A stretch of DNA of 64,000 bases, from assembly GCA_964429655.1 (NCBI GenBank), contig CAYSCZ010000005.1, forward strand, positions 1 to 64,000, written 5' to 3'. Every line of letters begins with the position of its first letter. Positions within the stretch are counted from its first letter, which is position 1. This stretch comes from CAYSCZ01 sp964429655 (GTDB lineage Bacteria > Bacteroidota > Bacteroidia > Cytophagales > Cyclobacteriaceae). A model generated the notes under the pieces. The model was not told where the DNA came from, made no database searches, and worked only from the letters and a program-made list of their open reading frames with translations. Below are positions 25,836 through 34,161 of this stretch, in pieces. Made by a program: the position numbers and the translations under genes.

Positions 25836-27203
25836 TTATTTAATAATGTACTTAAAACCTGCGGTAACACCGAAGCCAACCGGATTACTATCAAATGAAC
25901 TTCCTGGGTTTGTAAACGTATTAAGGGACCTTCTGTAATTAGGTTCAATTGAAAACCTGTAGTTAGTGCCTACCTTATAACCCAATTCCAGACCGGTAAT
26001 ACCATTAAAATAGAAAGTTTTAAATGGTGAATTGTTATCGATAGAAATGGATTTAGTTCCTGAGTTATTATCCTTTAGTTCATTGCTGAGAAAAATCTCT
26101 GTACTTAGACCCGCATTAATGATCAGGCTTATTTTATCATCAAATACGATGTATCCGGCTTGAAGGGGAATTGAAGCAAACTGGAAATTATTATTCAATC
26201 TTGTATTTTGAAAATCAAAAGCAGGAGCTTCACTGGTAATAGCATTTTGCACATCCTCGGTTCGTATTGATTGACCTACTAAAGCATAAGTCTCATTGGA
26301 ATTTCCATCTCGAAGCACAACATCAGTATTGGTATTTGCTGAGTATCTTCCATATTGGAGTCCTCCTTCTAGTATGATTCTATTAGATACCTGATAACCC
26401 AAATTAAATCCTAACGCATAAGAAAATCCTGCATCTGTGGATTCTTCAAACTCAGGAATCTGAATAGTTTCATCTGTAGCACTGGATTCAAAAAGTGGAA
26501 GATTGCTGGCTATTGCGGAGACATTATCCTGTTGAAAATTTGGATCGAACGAACCTGTGGTAATGTCTACACCGGCAATTAGTTGTCGCTTGTCTTTATT
26601 TTTTATCCCATCTCCCAAAGAAAGGTCAGGAACCCTATATAGAACTATATTTTCAAGGGAAGGGGGTGAACCATATGATAATTTTTTGGCAGGCAATTGA
26701 TTAAATGCATCATTTTCTGTGCGTGGCCCTGCGTGGTTTATTTCAACAGAATCTAAACGCTCATAGAATATTTTAGAATTATCTTCCCCGTTAATTTCGT
26801 CTTCCCCATAGGTAAATAGGGCTAAACGTTCTTGATTTTTATTTTTCTCTTTTCTATCAATCGCTCTAAGTACTGGTTGATCTTCTCTTTCAACCAATTC
26901 ATTCGTATTTTTTATGGCCCCTTCGGGCTTGCTATGATTTATTATATCTGTTAATTCTGATTTCACATCAATGTAGTCGCTATAATTGAGGTATAAAGCT
27001 ATCGACAGGCTTAATATTAGTAGGATTGATGCCGCAGTGAGGAGTTTATAAAAAAACACACGTTTTTTATACCTGGTGGCATCTGCATTTGCCAAATGCC
27101 TATCAATATTAGACCAAACATTCTTTGGGGCAGCAAATTCTTTGCCTTCAAATGTACTTTTCCATTGCTTCTCGAATGATCCTGAATTATTCTGCCCTTC
27201 CAT
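25836..27203 (-). CDS. Anti-sigma-like membrane protein with C-terminal outer-membrane-type beta-barrel
   Basis: A 455-residue protein. The N-terminal 45 residues (FEKQWKSTFEGKEFAAP, KNVWSNIDRHLANAD) resemble the cytoplasmic ends of Bacteroidota anti-sigma factors; a membrane helix follows at about 50-69. Then come a low-complexity linker and, from about residue 205, repeated beta-strand sequence (LGFNLGYQVSNRIILEGGLQ, GLELGYKVGTNYRFSIEP) ending VGFGVTAGFKYIIK, as in small outer membrane barrels. Its start overlaps the ECF sigma gene by 17 bp, supporting a sigma/anti-sigma pair. How one chain combines a membrane helix and a barrel-like domain is unclear. Confidence 0.75.
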   Translation of the reverse strand: MEGQNNSGSFEKQWKSTFEGKEFAAPKNVWSNIDRHLANADATRYKKRVFFYKLLTAASILLILSLSIALYLNYSDYIDVKSELTDIINHSKPEGAIKNTNELVEREDQPVLRAIDRKEKNKNQERLALFTYGEDEINGEDNSKIFYERLDSVEINHAGPRTENDAFNQLPAKKLSYGSPPSLENIVLYRVPDLSLGDGIKNKDKRQLIAGVDITTGSFDPNFQQDNVSAIASNLPLFESSATDETIQIPEFEESTDAGFSYALGFNLGYQVSNRIILEGGLQYGRYSANTNTDVVLRDGNSNETYALVGQSIRTEDVQNAITSEAPAFDFQNTRLNNNFQFASIPLQAGYIVFDDKISLIINAGLSTEIFLSNELKDNNSGTKSISIDNNSPFKTFYFNGITGLELGYKVGTNYRFSIEPNYRRSLNTFTNPGSSFDSNPVGFGVTAGFKYIIK

Positions 27204-27744
27204 AACTGATACCGTTTATGTTATTCAATTTTTCTTGCAATAAACGCTTTGCCCTTGAATATTGGGACTTAGAAGTCCCTTCATTGATATTCAACATATT
27301 GGCAATCTCATGATGCTTATAACCTTCAATCGCATAAAGGTTAAAGATTACCTGACAACCCGTGGGCAACTCACGGATCATATCCAGTAAATCGTTGTAT
27401 TCGTAGCTGGTCAGTGTAAGATTCTGACCTGAATCAAACTCACCTATTGCGTCCACATTTATCATTGGATATAGGTAAAGCTTATTCCGTTGAAAATTTA
27501 GAGCGGTATTGATAACAATTTTTTTGATCCAATAGCCCAGACTACTATCACCCCTAAACTTTTTAATATTTTGAAATACTTTAATGAATGCTTCCTGAAG
27601 AATATCTTCTGCTTCTTGTTCAGCTTTCGTATACCTTAAACATACCAAATACATACTCCCTCCATACTTTTCATAGAGTTTGAATTGAATTTTTCTTGTA
27701 TTATCCTTACAGCCTTTTATAAGTTCATCATCACTTATTGGCAT
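27187..27744 (-). CDS. ECF-type RNA polymerase sigma factor
   Basis: A 185-residue sigma-70 family factor of the extracytoplasmic-function type. Region 2 includes YLVCLRYTKAEQEAEDILQE (about residues 33-52) and AFIKVFQNIKKFRGDSSLGYW; region 4 includes LPTGCQVIFNLYAIEGYKHH followed by EIANMLNINEGTSKSQYSRA, the helix-turn-helix that reads the -35 element. It should direct transcription in response to an envelope signal, gated by the overlapping downstream gene product. It is divergent from the T9SS plug gene with 63 bp between starts, so both promoters share that gap; autoregulation is plausible. Confidence 0.95.
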   Translation of the reverse strand: MPISDDELIKGCKDNTRKIQFKLYEKYGGSMYLVCLRYTKAEQEAEDILQEAFIKVFQNIKKFRGDSSLGYWIKKIVINTALNFQRNKLYLYPMINVDAIGEFDSGQNLTLTSYEYNDLLDMIRELPTGCQVIFNLYAIEGYKHHEIANMLNINEGTSKSQYSRAKRLLQEKLNNINGISYGRAE

Positions 27745-27807
27745 AACCAGGAGAAATATTTAGTCATATACATTAAAACAGACACACAAATTAATAAATT
27801 AGTTGTA

Positions 27808-29106
27808 ATGAATTTACGCCTATTCCTCATTATCTACTCATCAGTGGTAATATCCTTATTTGCTTGTGTGCCTCTCCAACAAGGATCTACGAATAGCTAT
27901 CAAACGGTGAAAAAAAAGCTTTTCTACAGTAATCATATTTATGAAGATAACATTAAAACCGTAAGGTTATACCCCAAAGACTCACCTTATCCTCAACTAT
28001 ATAATGATGCGGTGCCCTTAAATAATTCTGATAATTTAATCCTTGAATTTGATGCGCTAAATGAAGATTTTAATGACTACAGGGCTGAAATCATTCACTG
28101 TAATAGGGATTGGAAAAAATCTTCATTAATGGATCAGGAATTTTTAAATGAATACAACGAATTCATAATCAATGATTTCAATTATTCGGTAAACACGTTA
28201 ACGCTTTATACAAACTATAAACTCCAACTACCTCGTGTCAAATCATCTGGCAATTATCTCATCAAAGTATATAAAAACAACAACAGCGACAACCTGATCA
28301 TTACTCAACGGTATGTCGTATATGATAATTCCATCAGGATAGATGCGCAGGTTGGATTGGTACCGGGTGGCAGATCTATGAAAAGATACCAAAAAGTTGA
28401 CTTTGCCATCAATTATGGTGATCTGGAGGTATTTAACCCATTGGATGATATTTATATAATTTTAAGACAGAATAATCGTTGGGATAATGCAATAAAAGGA
28501 TTGAAACCTACCCTGATAAGAGAAGATCAAAGTTATCTTGAATACAGGCACATTGACTTGCAAAATGCTTTTATTTCCACTAATGAATTTAGGTTTTTCG
28601 ATTTACGTACTTTAACCTATAAAGGATTATATGTCAATAAAATCTCAAAAACATCTGAATCTATAGAAGCGCTAATTATTGATAAGGAAAGAAAAAACCT
28701 GGCCTATACACAGGTTAGGGAAGATTTAAATGGAGACTTCTTCATCGAAAACAGAGACCCTACCAGAGGACCATTACAAGAAGAATATGTGACCGTGAAT
28801 TTTCGGTTGGAAGAAGAAAAAATAGAAGATGATGTATATCTGATTGGACACTTTAATAATTGGTCTTTTACAGAGGAAAATAAAATCAGATTTGATTCAT
28901 TAAATAACAACTATTCATATGAGTGGTTACTGAAGCAAGGGTTATACAATTACATATATGCTACAAAGAACGAAAAAAATCCATATCCATTTGACGGATC
29001 ATTTTTTGAAGCTGAAAACGAATATGAGGTAATTGTCTATTTCCGAGACCCCATAAGACGCAATGACCTCGTGGCAGGATATAAATCAATCTCAAGCAGA
29101 AACTAA
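27808..29106 (+). CDS. Type IX secretion system plug protein (DUF5103)
   Basis: A 432-residue envelope protein from the ATG at 27,808; the frame is open further upstream but the extension has no signal sequence, while this start gives MNLRLFLIIYSSVVISLFAC, a lipoprotein-like signal with Cys20. The body matches the DUF5103/T9SS plug family, which seals the periplasmic side of the SprA translocon: early RLYPKDSPYPQLYNDAV, then EIIHCNRDWKKSSLMDQEFL and FNYSVNTLTLYTNYKLQLPR. The C-terminal part (about 330-432) resembles an E-set/CBM48-like domain (VYLIGHFNNWSF). It overlaps tail-to-tail with the Cas6-like gene by 15 bp. Confidence 0.88.
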   Translation: MNLRLFLIIYSSVVISLFACVPLQQGSTNSYQTVKKKLFYSNHIYEDNIKTVRLYPKDSPYPQLYNDAVPLNNSDNLILEFDALNEDFNDYRAEIIHCNRDWKKSSLMDQEFLNEYNEFIINDFNYSVNTLTLYTNYKLQLPRVKSSGNYLIKVYKNNNSDNLIITQRYVVYDNSIRIDAQVGLVPGGRSMKRYQKVDFAINYGDLEVFNPLDDIYIILRQNNRWDNAIKGLKPTLIREDQSYLEYRHIDLQNAFISTNEFRFFDLRTLTYKGLYVNKISKTSESIEALIIDKERKNLAYTQVREDLNGDFFIENRDPTRGPLQEEYVTVNFRLEEEKIEDDVYLIGHFNNWSFTEENKIRFDSLNNNYSYEWLLKQGLYNYIYATKNEKNPYPFDGSFFEAENEYEVIVYFRDPIRRNDLVAGYKSISSRN

Positions 29107-29898
29107 AGATCTGAAATCGTATGGTACGGCCCTGGAGATTGGATTCCTGTTCGCGATATCCAACATACCAAAACCTTTATGACAAAAATTACCTAATCCA
29201 CAGGTGAAGACAAAATCCTGCATTTCCATTGGGGCATATAAAATAAAAGGAAAAGTATACCCCCTAACTTCAAATTTTATATCATTTTCAAAGACTGGAT
29301 AAATTCTGGCAAATTTCTTATTGGATTTTCTTAAACGTTCTATGTATTGATTATCAGGAACTACTTGAAATTTTTGATAATCCTTGATTTTCGTAACATC
29401 TATGCCAAATTGTCCCATTCTATGAATAGTAGATTGAAATATGTAATCTGAAAATTCATCCGACTGTGGTTCCACAAAACGCTTTCCGGAATCGTCCTGG
29501 AAGTTTGGTTGCACTATGATCAAAGGTGATATACAGATATATTTACTTCCGTTGTTAAAGTCCTCTAAATATTCTTCCTCTACACTTTCAGGAGTGATGT
29601 TAAGATTTCCTATCTGTATGGTTGGATAAATAAATAATTCGTTTAAGAAATAGTCCACAAACTCCTGATTAGGAGTCGATAATACGAGTGTTACTTTGTT
29701 ACTTTGATAATGGAGACCATTTTTGCTAACGCGGGTTTGACCTTTTAAACCAGAAAAGTTATAAAAATTGTAATCAGCAAATTCTTTGCTATTTCCGTTT
29801 AATAATATCCCTTTTATTGTTTGGGATAGCAAATATTGGTGATGAAACGGAACGACAGCACCCTTGTTTTTTACCTTGAAAGTGATCCTTATTCTCAT
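29092..29898 (-). CDS. cas6: Orphan Cas6-like CRISPR endoribonuclease
   Basis: A 268-residue protein of the Cas6 family, which normally cuts CRISPR repeat RNA. The N-terminus, MRIRITFKVKNKGAVVPFHH (start at 29,898; an ATG 15 bp upstream is possible), is a typical first RAMP beta strand. The C-terminal glycine-rich loop, GLGNFCHKGFGML, is near residues 234-246. The region before FSGL, where many Cas6 enzymes carry the catalytic His, reads SKEFADYNFYNFSGL with no His; two His occur earlier (about residues 19-20). No CRISPR array or other cas gene is in the window. It may process another RNA or have lost activity; this is inference. Confidence 0.85.
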   Translation of the reverse strand: MRIRITFKVKNKGAVVPFHHQYLLSQTIKGILLNGNSKEFADYNFYNFSGLKGQTRVSKNGLHYQSNKVTLVLSTPNQEFVDYFLNELFIYPTIQIGNLNITPESVEEEYLEDFNNGSKYICISPLIIVQPNFQDDSGKRFVEPQSDEFSDYIFQSTIHRMGQFGIDVTKIKDYQKFQVVPDNQYIERLRKSNKKFARIYPVFENDIKFEVRGYTFPFILYAPMEMQDFVFTCGLGNFCHKGFGMLDIANRNPISRAVPYDFRSLVSA

Positions 29899-29969
29899 TT
29901 TAAAAAATTCCATTAAATAGAAAATAAACTTTAAGAATTTATAAAATGTTTAAGAATCTTTAAACAAAG

Positions 29970-31064
29970 TCAGACATTAAATCTGAAATGCATAATGTCT
30001 CCGTCCTTAACAATATAATCTTTTCCTTCAATAGAGATCTTACCGGCCTCTCTGCATGCTAATTCGGATTTATAAGCTTCGTAATCCGTTAGTTTAATAA
30101 CCTCTGCTTTGATAAAGCCTTGTTCAAAATCTGAGTGAATAACACCGGCAGCTTTGGGGGCTTTCCATCCATTCCTTATGGTCCATGCCCTCACTTCTTT
30201 TTCCCCTGCGGTAAAGTAAGTGATGAGATTAAGTATTTTGTATGAGGTTTTTATTAATTGATCAAGACCGGAGGCTTTCAATCCATATTCTTCTAAAAAC
30301 AGCTGTTTTTCTTCTTCTTCAAGTTCAGCTATCTGCGCTTCGATTGCAGCTGATATTATCACCATTTCGGCTCCTTCACCTTTGATGTTTTCTCTAAACT
30401 TTTTTACTAAATCATTCCCATCTGGAATGGACGATTCATCTACATTAGTCACGTAGATTACTGGTTTATAGGTCAATAATTGCAGTGATCGCACCAATAG
30501 ATCCGATTCTTTATCTAATGCGAGCTGCCTTACATTGTTGCCTTCTTCTAAGTTATTTTTTACCGTTGTTAAAATCTCTAGCTCTGATTTTGCTGCTTTA
30601 TCTCCTGATTTTGCAATCTTCTCAATTCTAACTATTCTTTTATCCACAGTTTCCAAGTCCTTTAATTGGAGCTCGGCATCAATAATTTCTCTATCAGAAA
30701 CAGGGTCTATTTTTCCATCAACATGGACTATGTTGTCATCATAAAAACACCTGACCACGTGGATAATCGCATCCACTTCTCTGATGTTGGCCAAAAATTT
30801 ATTACCTAACCCCTCTCCTTTACTAGCACCTTTAACCAAGCCAGCTATATCCACAAATTCTATAACTGTGGGAATCAGTTCCTTAGGTTTGACAATTTCT
30901 TTTAATATCTCTAGTCGTTGGTCCGGAACATATACCACACCAACGTTAGGATCAATGGTGCAAAATGGGAAATTTGCAGCATCGGCTTTTGCAGATGAGA
31001 TGGCATTAAACAAAGTTGATTTGCCAACATTTGGGAGACCAACAATTCCACAACGTAAGCCCAT
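29970..31064 (-). CDS. ychF: Redox-regulated ribosome-binding ATPase YchF
   Basis: A 364-residue OBG-family P-loop protein that binds ATP and the 50S ribosome and is linked to stress responses. The P-loop, GIVGLPNVGKSTLFNAIS, is at residues 6-23; DIAGLVKGASKGEGLGNKF contains the G3 region, and the TGS-like C-terminus (about 280-364) includes VRAWTIRNGWKAPKAAGVIH. YVTNVDESS stands where GTPases have NKxD, consistent with the ATP preference of YchF. Length is standard. It begins 6 bp after the stop of the upstream permease gene on the same strand. Confidence 0.97.
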   Translation of the reverse strand: MGLRCGIVGLPNVGKSTLFNAISSAKADAANFPFCTIDPNVGVVYVPDQRLEILKEIVKPKELIPTVIEFVDIAGLVKGASKGEGLGNKFLANIREVDAIIHVVRCFYDDNIVHVDGKIDPVSDREIIDAELQLKDLETVDKRIVRIEKIAKSGDKAAKSELEILTTVKNNLEEGNNVRQLALDKESDLLVRSLQLLTYKPVIYVTNVDESSIPDGNDLVKKFRENIKGEGAEMVIISAAIEAQIAELEEEEKQLFLEEYGLKASGLDQLIKTSYKILNLITYFTAGEKEVRAWTIRNGWKAPKAAGVIHSDFEQGFIKAEVIKLTDYEAYKSELACREAGKISIEGKDYIVKDGDIMHFRFNV

Positions 31065-31070
31065 AACTAT

Positions 31071-32156
31071 TTATAATTTAAATATTTGGTAACTTTTATA
31101 GCCATTGTAAACTTCAAGGGCTGACACTCTGATGATGGTATAAACCGGTATGGCAGCAATCATACCTGGAATGCCAGCTATCGTCGCACCAGCGAAAATA
31201 ATAACAAAAATTTCTAATGGATGTGCTTTCACACTTCTGGAAAAAATTAATGGTTGTAAAAGCACATTATCTGTAACCTGTACAACAACAAATACCGAGA
31301 GGATTTGTATTGATAATAGTCCTGTTTCGAATGAAAATGCATAAGACTCAGCCGTTGATATGCCTACCAATATTCCGAATGTTCCGCCCAAAAGCGGGCC
31401 AAGATAAGGAATAAGATTAGCTACAGCAGCAAATACAGCAATGGTAATTGCATATTTAATGCTAAATATTGATAACCCAATTGAGGCCAGTGTGAAAATG
31501 CTAAACATCTGAAATAATAATCCAAGAAGATAGTTAGACAGCAACTTTTCTATTTTGAATAGTGCCACAATAAAAACTTCAAAATATCTATTCGGAATAA
31601 GTGATATGATTTGACGACGAAGTATACCATTTTCGAATAACAGAAAAAAAGTAATGAAGGTTATAGCTAGTAAGGTAATAAAGAAAGTACCGGTAAGCGA
31701 CAATAAATTATTTAATAATCGGGTGAAGTCAATATTGGTAAATGATGACAAAAATGTGTCTCCTAAACTATTTACTATAAATCCCTCAGGTTCATTTGTG
31801 AAGTCATTTTCAATTAAAAATGTCTCAAGGAATGCTAGTGGTTTCAATATTTCGGTATAGATTTCTATAAAATCTACTTTAGAAATAATCTCCACTTGTT
31901 CTGAAATAAGCGGAACAAATAGCAAAATAAAAAGGCATATAATAAATATTATTGAACCAAACGATATAATGATAGCGAGGAACCTTGGGACATTACTGCC
32001 CAACAATTGAATTCTGTTGATGTAATTTGTAAGCGGCCTAAGTATGGTTGCAATTACCAAAGATATGCTTATGTAAAGAAAAATATTTGAGAAATACCAT
32101 CCCAGAGCTATAATGAGCACCAAAATGAGTATTGCCTTGATAGCATTGCCATTCAT
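31071..32156 (-). CDS. AI-2E family (PerM-like) membrane transporter
   Basis: A 361-residue polytopic membrane protein with about eight hydrophobic segments and the family layout: three N-terminal helices, a central soluble stretch (about residues 90-140), and a C-terminal block with NLIPYLGPLLGGTFGILVG and VQVTDNVLLQPLIFSRSVKA. Members are named after the AI-2 exporter TqsA but act in varied ways, including Na+/H+ antiport, so substrate is unknown. A minus-strand terminator (32,166-32,193) lies 10 bp before its start, so it is probably not read from the DUF3276 gene upstream. It likely shares a transcript with ychF. Confidence 0.92.
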   Translation of the reverse strand: MNGNAIKAILILVLIIALGWYFSNIFLYISISLVIATILRPLTNYINRIQLLGSNVPRFLAIIISFGSIIFIICLFILLFVPLISEQVEIISKVDFIEIYTEILKPLAFLETFLIENDFTNEPEGFIVNSLGDTFLSSFTNIDFTRLLNNLLSLTGTFFITLLAITFITFFLLFENGILRRQIISLIPNRYFEVFIVALFKIEKLLSNYLLGLLFQMFSIFTLASIGLSIFSIKYAITIAVFAAVANLIPYLGPLLGGTFGILVGISTAESYAFSFETGLLSIQILSVFVVVQVTDNVLLQPLIFSRSVKAHPLEIFVIIFAGATIAGIPGMIAAIPVYTIIRVSALEVYNGYKSYQIFKL

Positions 32157-32165
32157 TCTTTGAAA

Positions 32166-32193
32166 TAAAAAAAGCTCTTGAGAAACAAGAGCC
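32166..32193 (-). terminator. Rho-independent terminator after the DUF3276 gene
   Basis: On the minus strand GCTCTTG and CAAGAGC (32,174-32,180 and 32,186-32,192) form a 7-bp stem with a 5-base loop, followed by seven T residues. It ends 10 bp before the start of the AI-2E family gene. Confidence 0.85.
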
Positions 32194-32225
32194 TAAATCT
32201 AAAATCTTAAAATCAAAGTTTTATT

Positions 32226-32576
32226 CTATTCCCACTTTAATTCGGTATCATCATCCGATCCTGTTGCTACTGTTTCTTCTTCAAAATTCTCATCTTTATC
32301 AAACTTCGTAAAATCTACTTCGGGTAGCAATTCAGTTTTGACGTGATTAACGGTTCCATTAAGTGCATCGATGAATTTGTTGAAATCTTCTTTATACAAA
32401 AAAATCTTGTGTTTTTCATAAAAGTATCCATCATCCTTATACCTTCGTTTACTTTCAGTAATTGTAAGATAATAGTCATTAGACCTTGTTGATTTAATGT
32501 CAAAAAAATAAGTCCTTTTACCCGCCCTTACTTTTTCAGAGTAAATCTCAGCTCTTCCTTTGTCGTTATTCTCCAC
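32226..32576 (-). CDS. PUR-type DNA/RNA-binding protein (DUF3276)
   Basis: A Bacteroidota PUR-alpha-like protein, 116 residues from a GTG start. The conserved core is YSEKVRAGKRTYFFDIKS, RSNDYYLTITESKRRY, and YEKHKIFLYKEDFNKF, followed by an acidic tail. An ATG at 32,630 would add 18 hydrophobic residues (IFKNIIFLITKPIKA) that this family lacks; a GTG at 32,576 yields V/M-ENNDKGRAEIYSEKV, the usual N-terminus, so I prefer it. Such proteins bind single-stranded nucleic acid; one homolog is from Borrelia. It is monocistronic, bounded by a terminator downstream. Confidence 0.85.
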   Translation of the reverse strand: MENNDKGRAEIYSEKVRAGKRTYFFDIKSTRSNDYYLTITESKRRYKDDGYFYEKHKIFLYKEDFNKFIDALNGTVNHVKTELLPEVDFTKFDKDENFEEETVATGSDDDTELKWE

Positions 32577-32775
32577 TGCTTTAATAGGTTTTGTGATTAG
32601 AAAGATAATATTTTTAAAAATCCTGTACAAAACAATGCTAAATATAGCATTTTAACAACCTTTGTTTCAATTTATTAATAACTGTGACAGTTATGATTAA
32701 TGAATTATTGGCATAGCATTTTGTAAATGTTAAACCATTTGCATCATTTTTACTTAAATGTTAAGAATATAAATA

Positions 32776-33684
32776 ATGAATACCATTAACCTTCAGACAG
32801 TCAAAGCTCTAAATAATCTGGACTTTTTGGCTAAGCAACTTGTGGAGGGGTTTATTACAGGTTTACATAAATCCCCTTACCATGGATTCTCTGTTGAATT
32901 TGCGGAACATAGATTGTACAACACCGGAGAGAGTACAAGGCATATAGACTGGAAAGTGTTTGCTAAGACCGATAGGTTATATGTTAAACAATTTGAAGAA
33001 GAGACAAATCTAAGATGTTACCTGGTGATTGATAATTCTTCATCGATGTACTATCCAACTAAGAATAAAGGGAAAATTAAATTTTCGATTCTGGCAGGTG
33101 CTGCAATAGCATATTTTTTACATAAGCAAAGAGATGCTGTAGGATTATTTACTTTTTCAGATAAGATTGACACACAGACTCAGGTGAAATCATCAGGTAT
33201 TCATCTCAATAAATTATTCACTATACTAGAAAACCTCCTAAAACCTGATAAATCACCAAAAAAAACCGATATTCCCCCAATACTTCATGAAATTGCTGAA
33301 AAAGTACATAAACGCTCATTAATTATAATCTTTAGTGACTTTTTTCAGTCATACGACTCAAGATTACAATTAATCAACTCATTACAACATCTTAAGCATA
33401 ATAAACATGAGGTAATACTCTTTCATGTATTAGATAAAAAGACTGAGGTTGAATTTGATTTCAGCGATCGACCCTATAAATTCCTAAACCTTGAAGATAA
33501 TACCTCAATAAAACTTTCTCCAGAGGTCGTGAAAGAGGAATATGTTAATACCGTAAAAGAATTTCTTTATGACCTAAAAATCAGATGTTCTCAATTGAAA
33601 ATTGACTATGTCGAAACAGATATAAGTGAAGATTTTAAAAAAGTGCTGACTACTTACTTAGTGAAAAGGTCAAAAATGAAATGA
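32776..33684 (+). CDS. DUF58-domain protein (MoxR-associated)
   Basis: A 302-residue cytoplasmic protein of the DUF58 family, with a von Willebrand A-like fold and frequent partnership with MoxR AAA ATPases. The hallmark RLYNTGESTRHIDWKVFAKT is at residues 46-65, followed by RLYVKQFEEETNLRCYLVID and NSSSMYY, a MIDAS-like metal site (DxSxS as DNSSS). No MoxR gene is adjacent here, so its ATPase must be elsewhere. It ends in an 8-bp hairpin shared with the convergent ferredoxin gene. Confidence 0.9.
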   Translation: MNTINLQTVKALNNLDFLAKQLVEGFITGLHKSPYHGFSVEFAEHRLYNTGESTRHIDWKVFAKTDRLYVKQFEEETNLRCYLVIDNSSSMYYPTKNKGKIKFSILAGAAIAYFLHKQRDAVGLFTFSDKIDTQTQVKSSGIHLNKLFTILENLLKPDKSPKKTDIPPILHEIAEKVHKRSLIIIFSDFFQSYDSRLQLINSLQHLKHNKHEVILFHVLDKKTEVEFDFSDRPYKFLNLEDNTSIKLSPEVVKEEYVNTVKEFLYDLKIRCSQLKIDYVETDISEDFKKVLTTYLVKRSKMK

Positions 33685-33711
33685 GTCGAACCTATTTATA
33701 AGCTCGACTCA
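33682..33711. other. Hairpin between convergent genes
   Basis: A perfect 8-bp inverted repeat, TGAGTCGA (33,682-33,689) and TCGACTCA (33,704-33,711), begins at the stop codon of the DUF58 gene. There is no T run on the plus side, so it is not a classic terminator, but it may end or protect the convergent transcripts. Confidence 0.5.
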
Positions 33712-33720
33712 AAAATATAT

Positions 33721-34083
33721 CTAAGCATTTTGTGTCTCCTGATGAAGCCATTCTTTTTTAGCCACTAATTCTTCTTCTATTTCTTCATTATCCGGATCAT
33801 CAACGCAACAATCTACAGGGCAAACAGCAGCGCATTGAGGCTCTTCATGAAAACCAGTACACTCCGTACATTTACCGGTAACGATATAATAAAATTCATC
33901 TGAGACAGGTTCTTGCGGCTCATCAACATCTACTGTGGTACCATCAGCAAGTTCTATTTCTCCAGATAGGTTAGTTCCTCCTGCCCAGGTCCATTCAACA
34001 CCGCCTTCATATATTGCAGTGTTAGGGCATTCAGGTTCACAGGCGCCACAGTTTATGCATTCATCTGTTATTATTATTGCCAT
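33721..34083 (-). CDS. 4Fe-4S dicluster ferredoxin
   Basis: A 120-residue bacterial ferredoxin carrying two iron-sulfur clusters, a cytoplasmic low-potential electron carrier. The first cysteine set, CINCGACEPECPNTAIY (Cys9, 12, 15, 19), and the second, CTECTGFHEEPQCAAVCPV, have the longer spacing typical of the Alvin-type 2[4Fe-4S] ferredoxins common in Bacteroidota. An insert of about 30 residues separates them, and the acidic tail is also usual. It is divergent from the LuxC-like reductase, an arrangement seen in related genomes; electron supply to that enzyme is possible but unproved. Confidence 0.94.
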   Translation of the reverse strand: MAIIITDECINCGACEPECPNTAIYEGGVEWTWAGGTNLSGEIELADGTTVDVDEPQEPVSDEFYYIVTGKCTECTGFHEEPQCAAVCPVDCCVDDPDNEEIEEELVAKKEWLHQETQNA

Positions 34084-34161
34084 AATTTTAACGTTTTATC
34101 TTATTATAATATACCAAAATTAAATACATTAAGTTTGGGGGCAAAGTTATACTTATTATAA

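Noticed and set aside
27685..27807. Upstream extension of the T9SS plug gene
   Set aside because: It overlaps the divergent sigma factor gene, and the added residues destroy the signal peptide; the internal ATG at 27,808 is better.
29092..32630. CRISPR array near the Cas6-like gene
   Set aside because: I looked for regularly spaced direct repeats in the flanking kilobases and found none.
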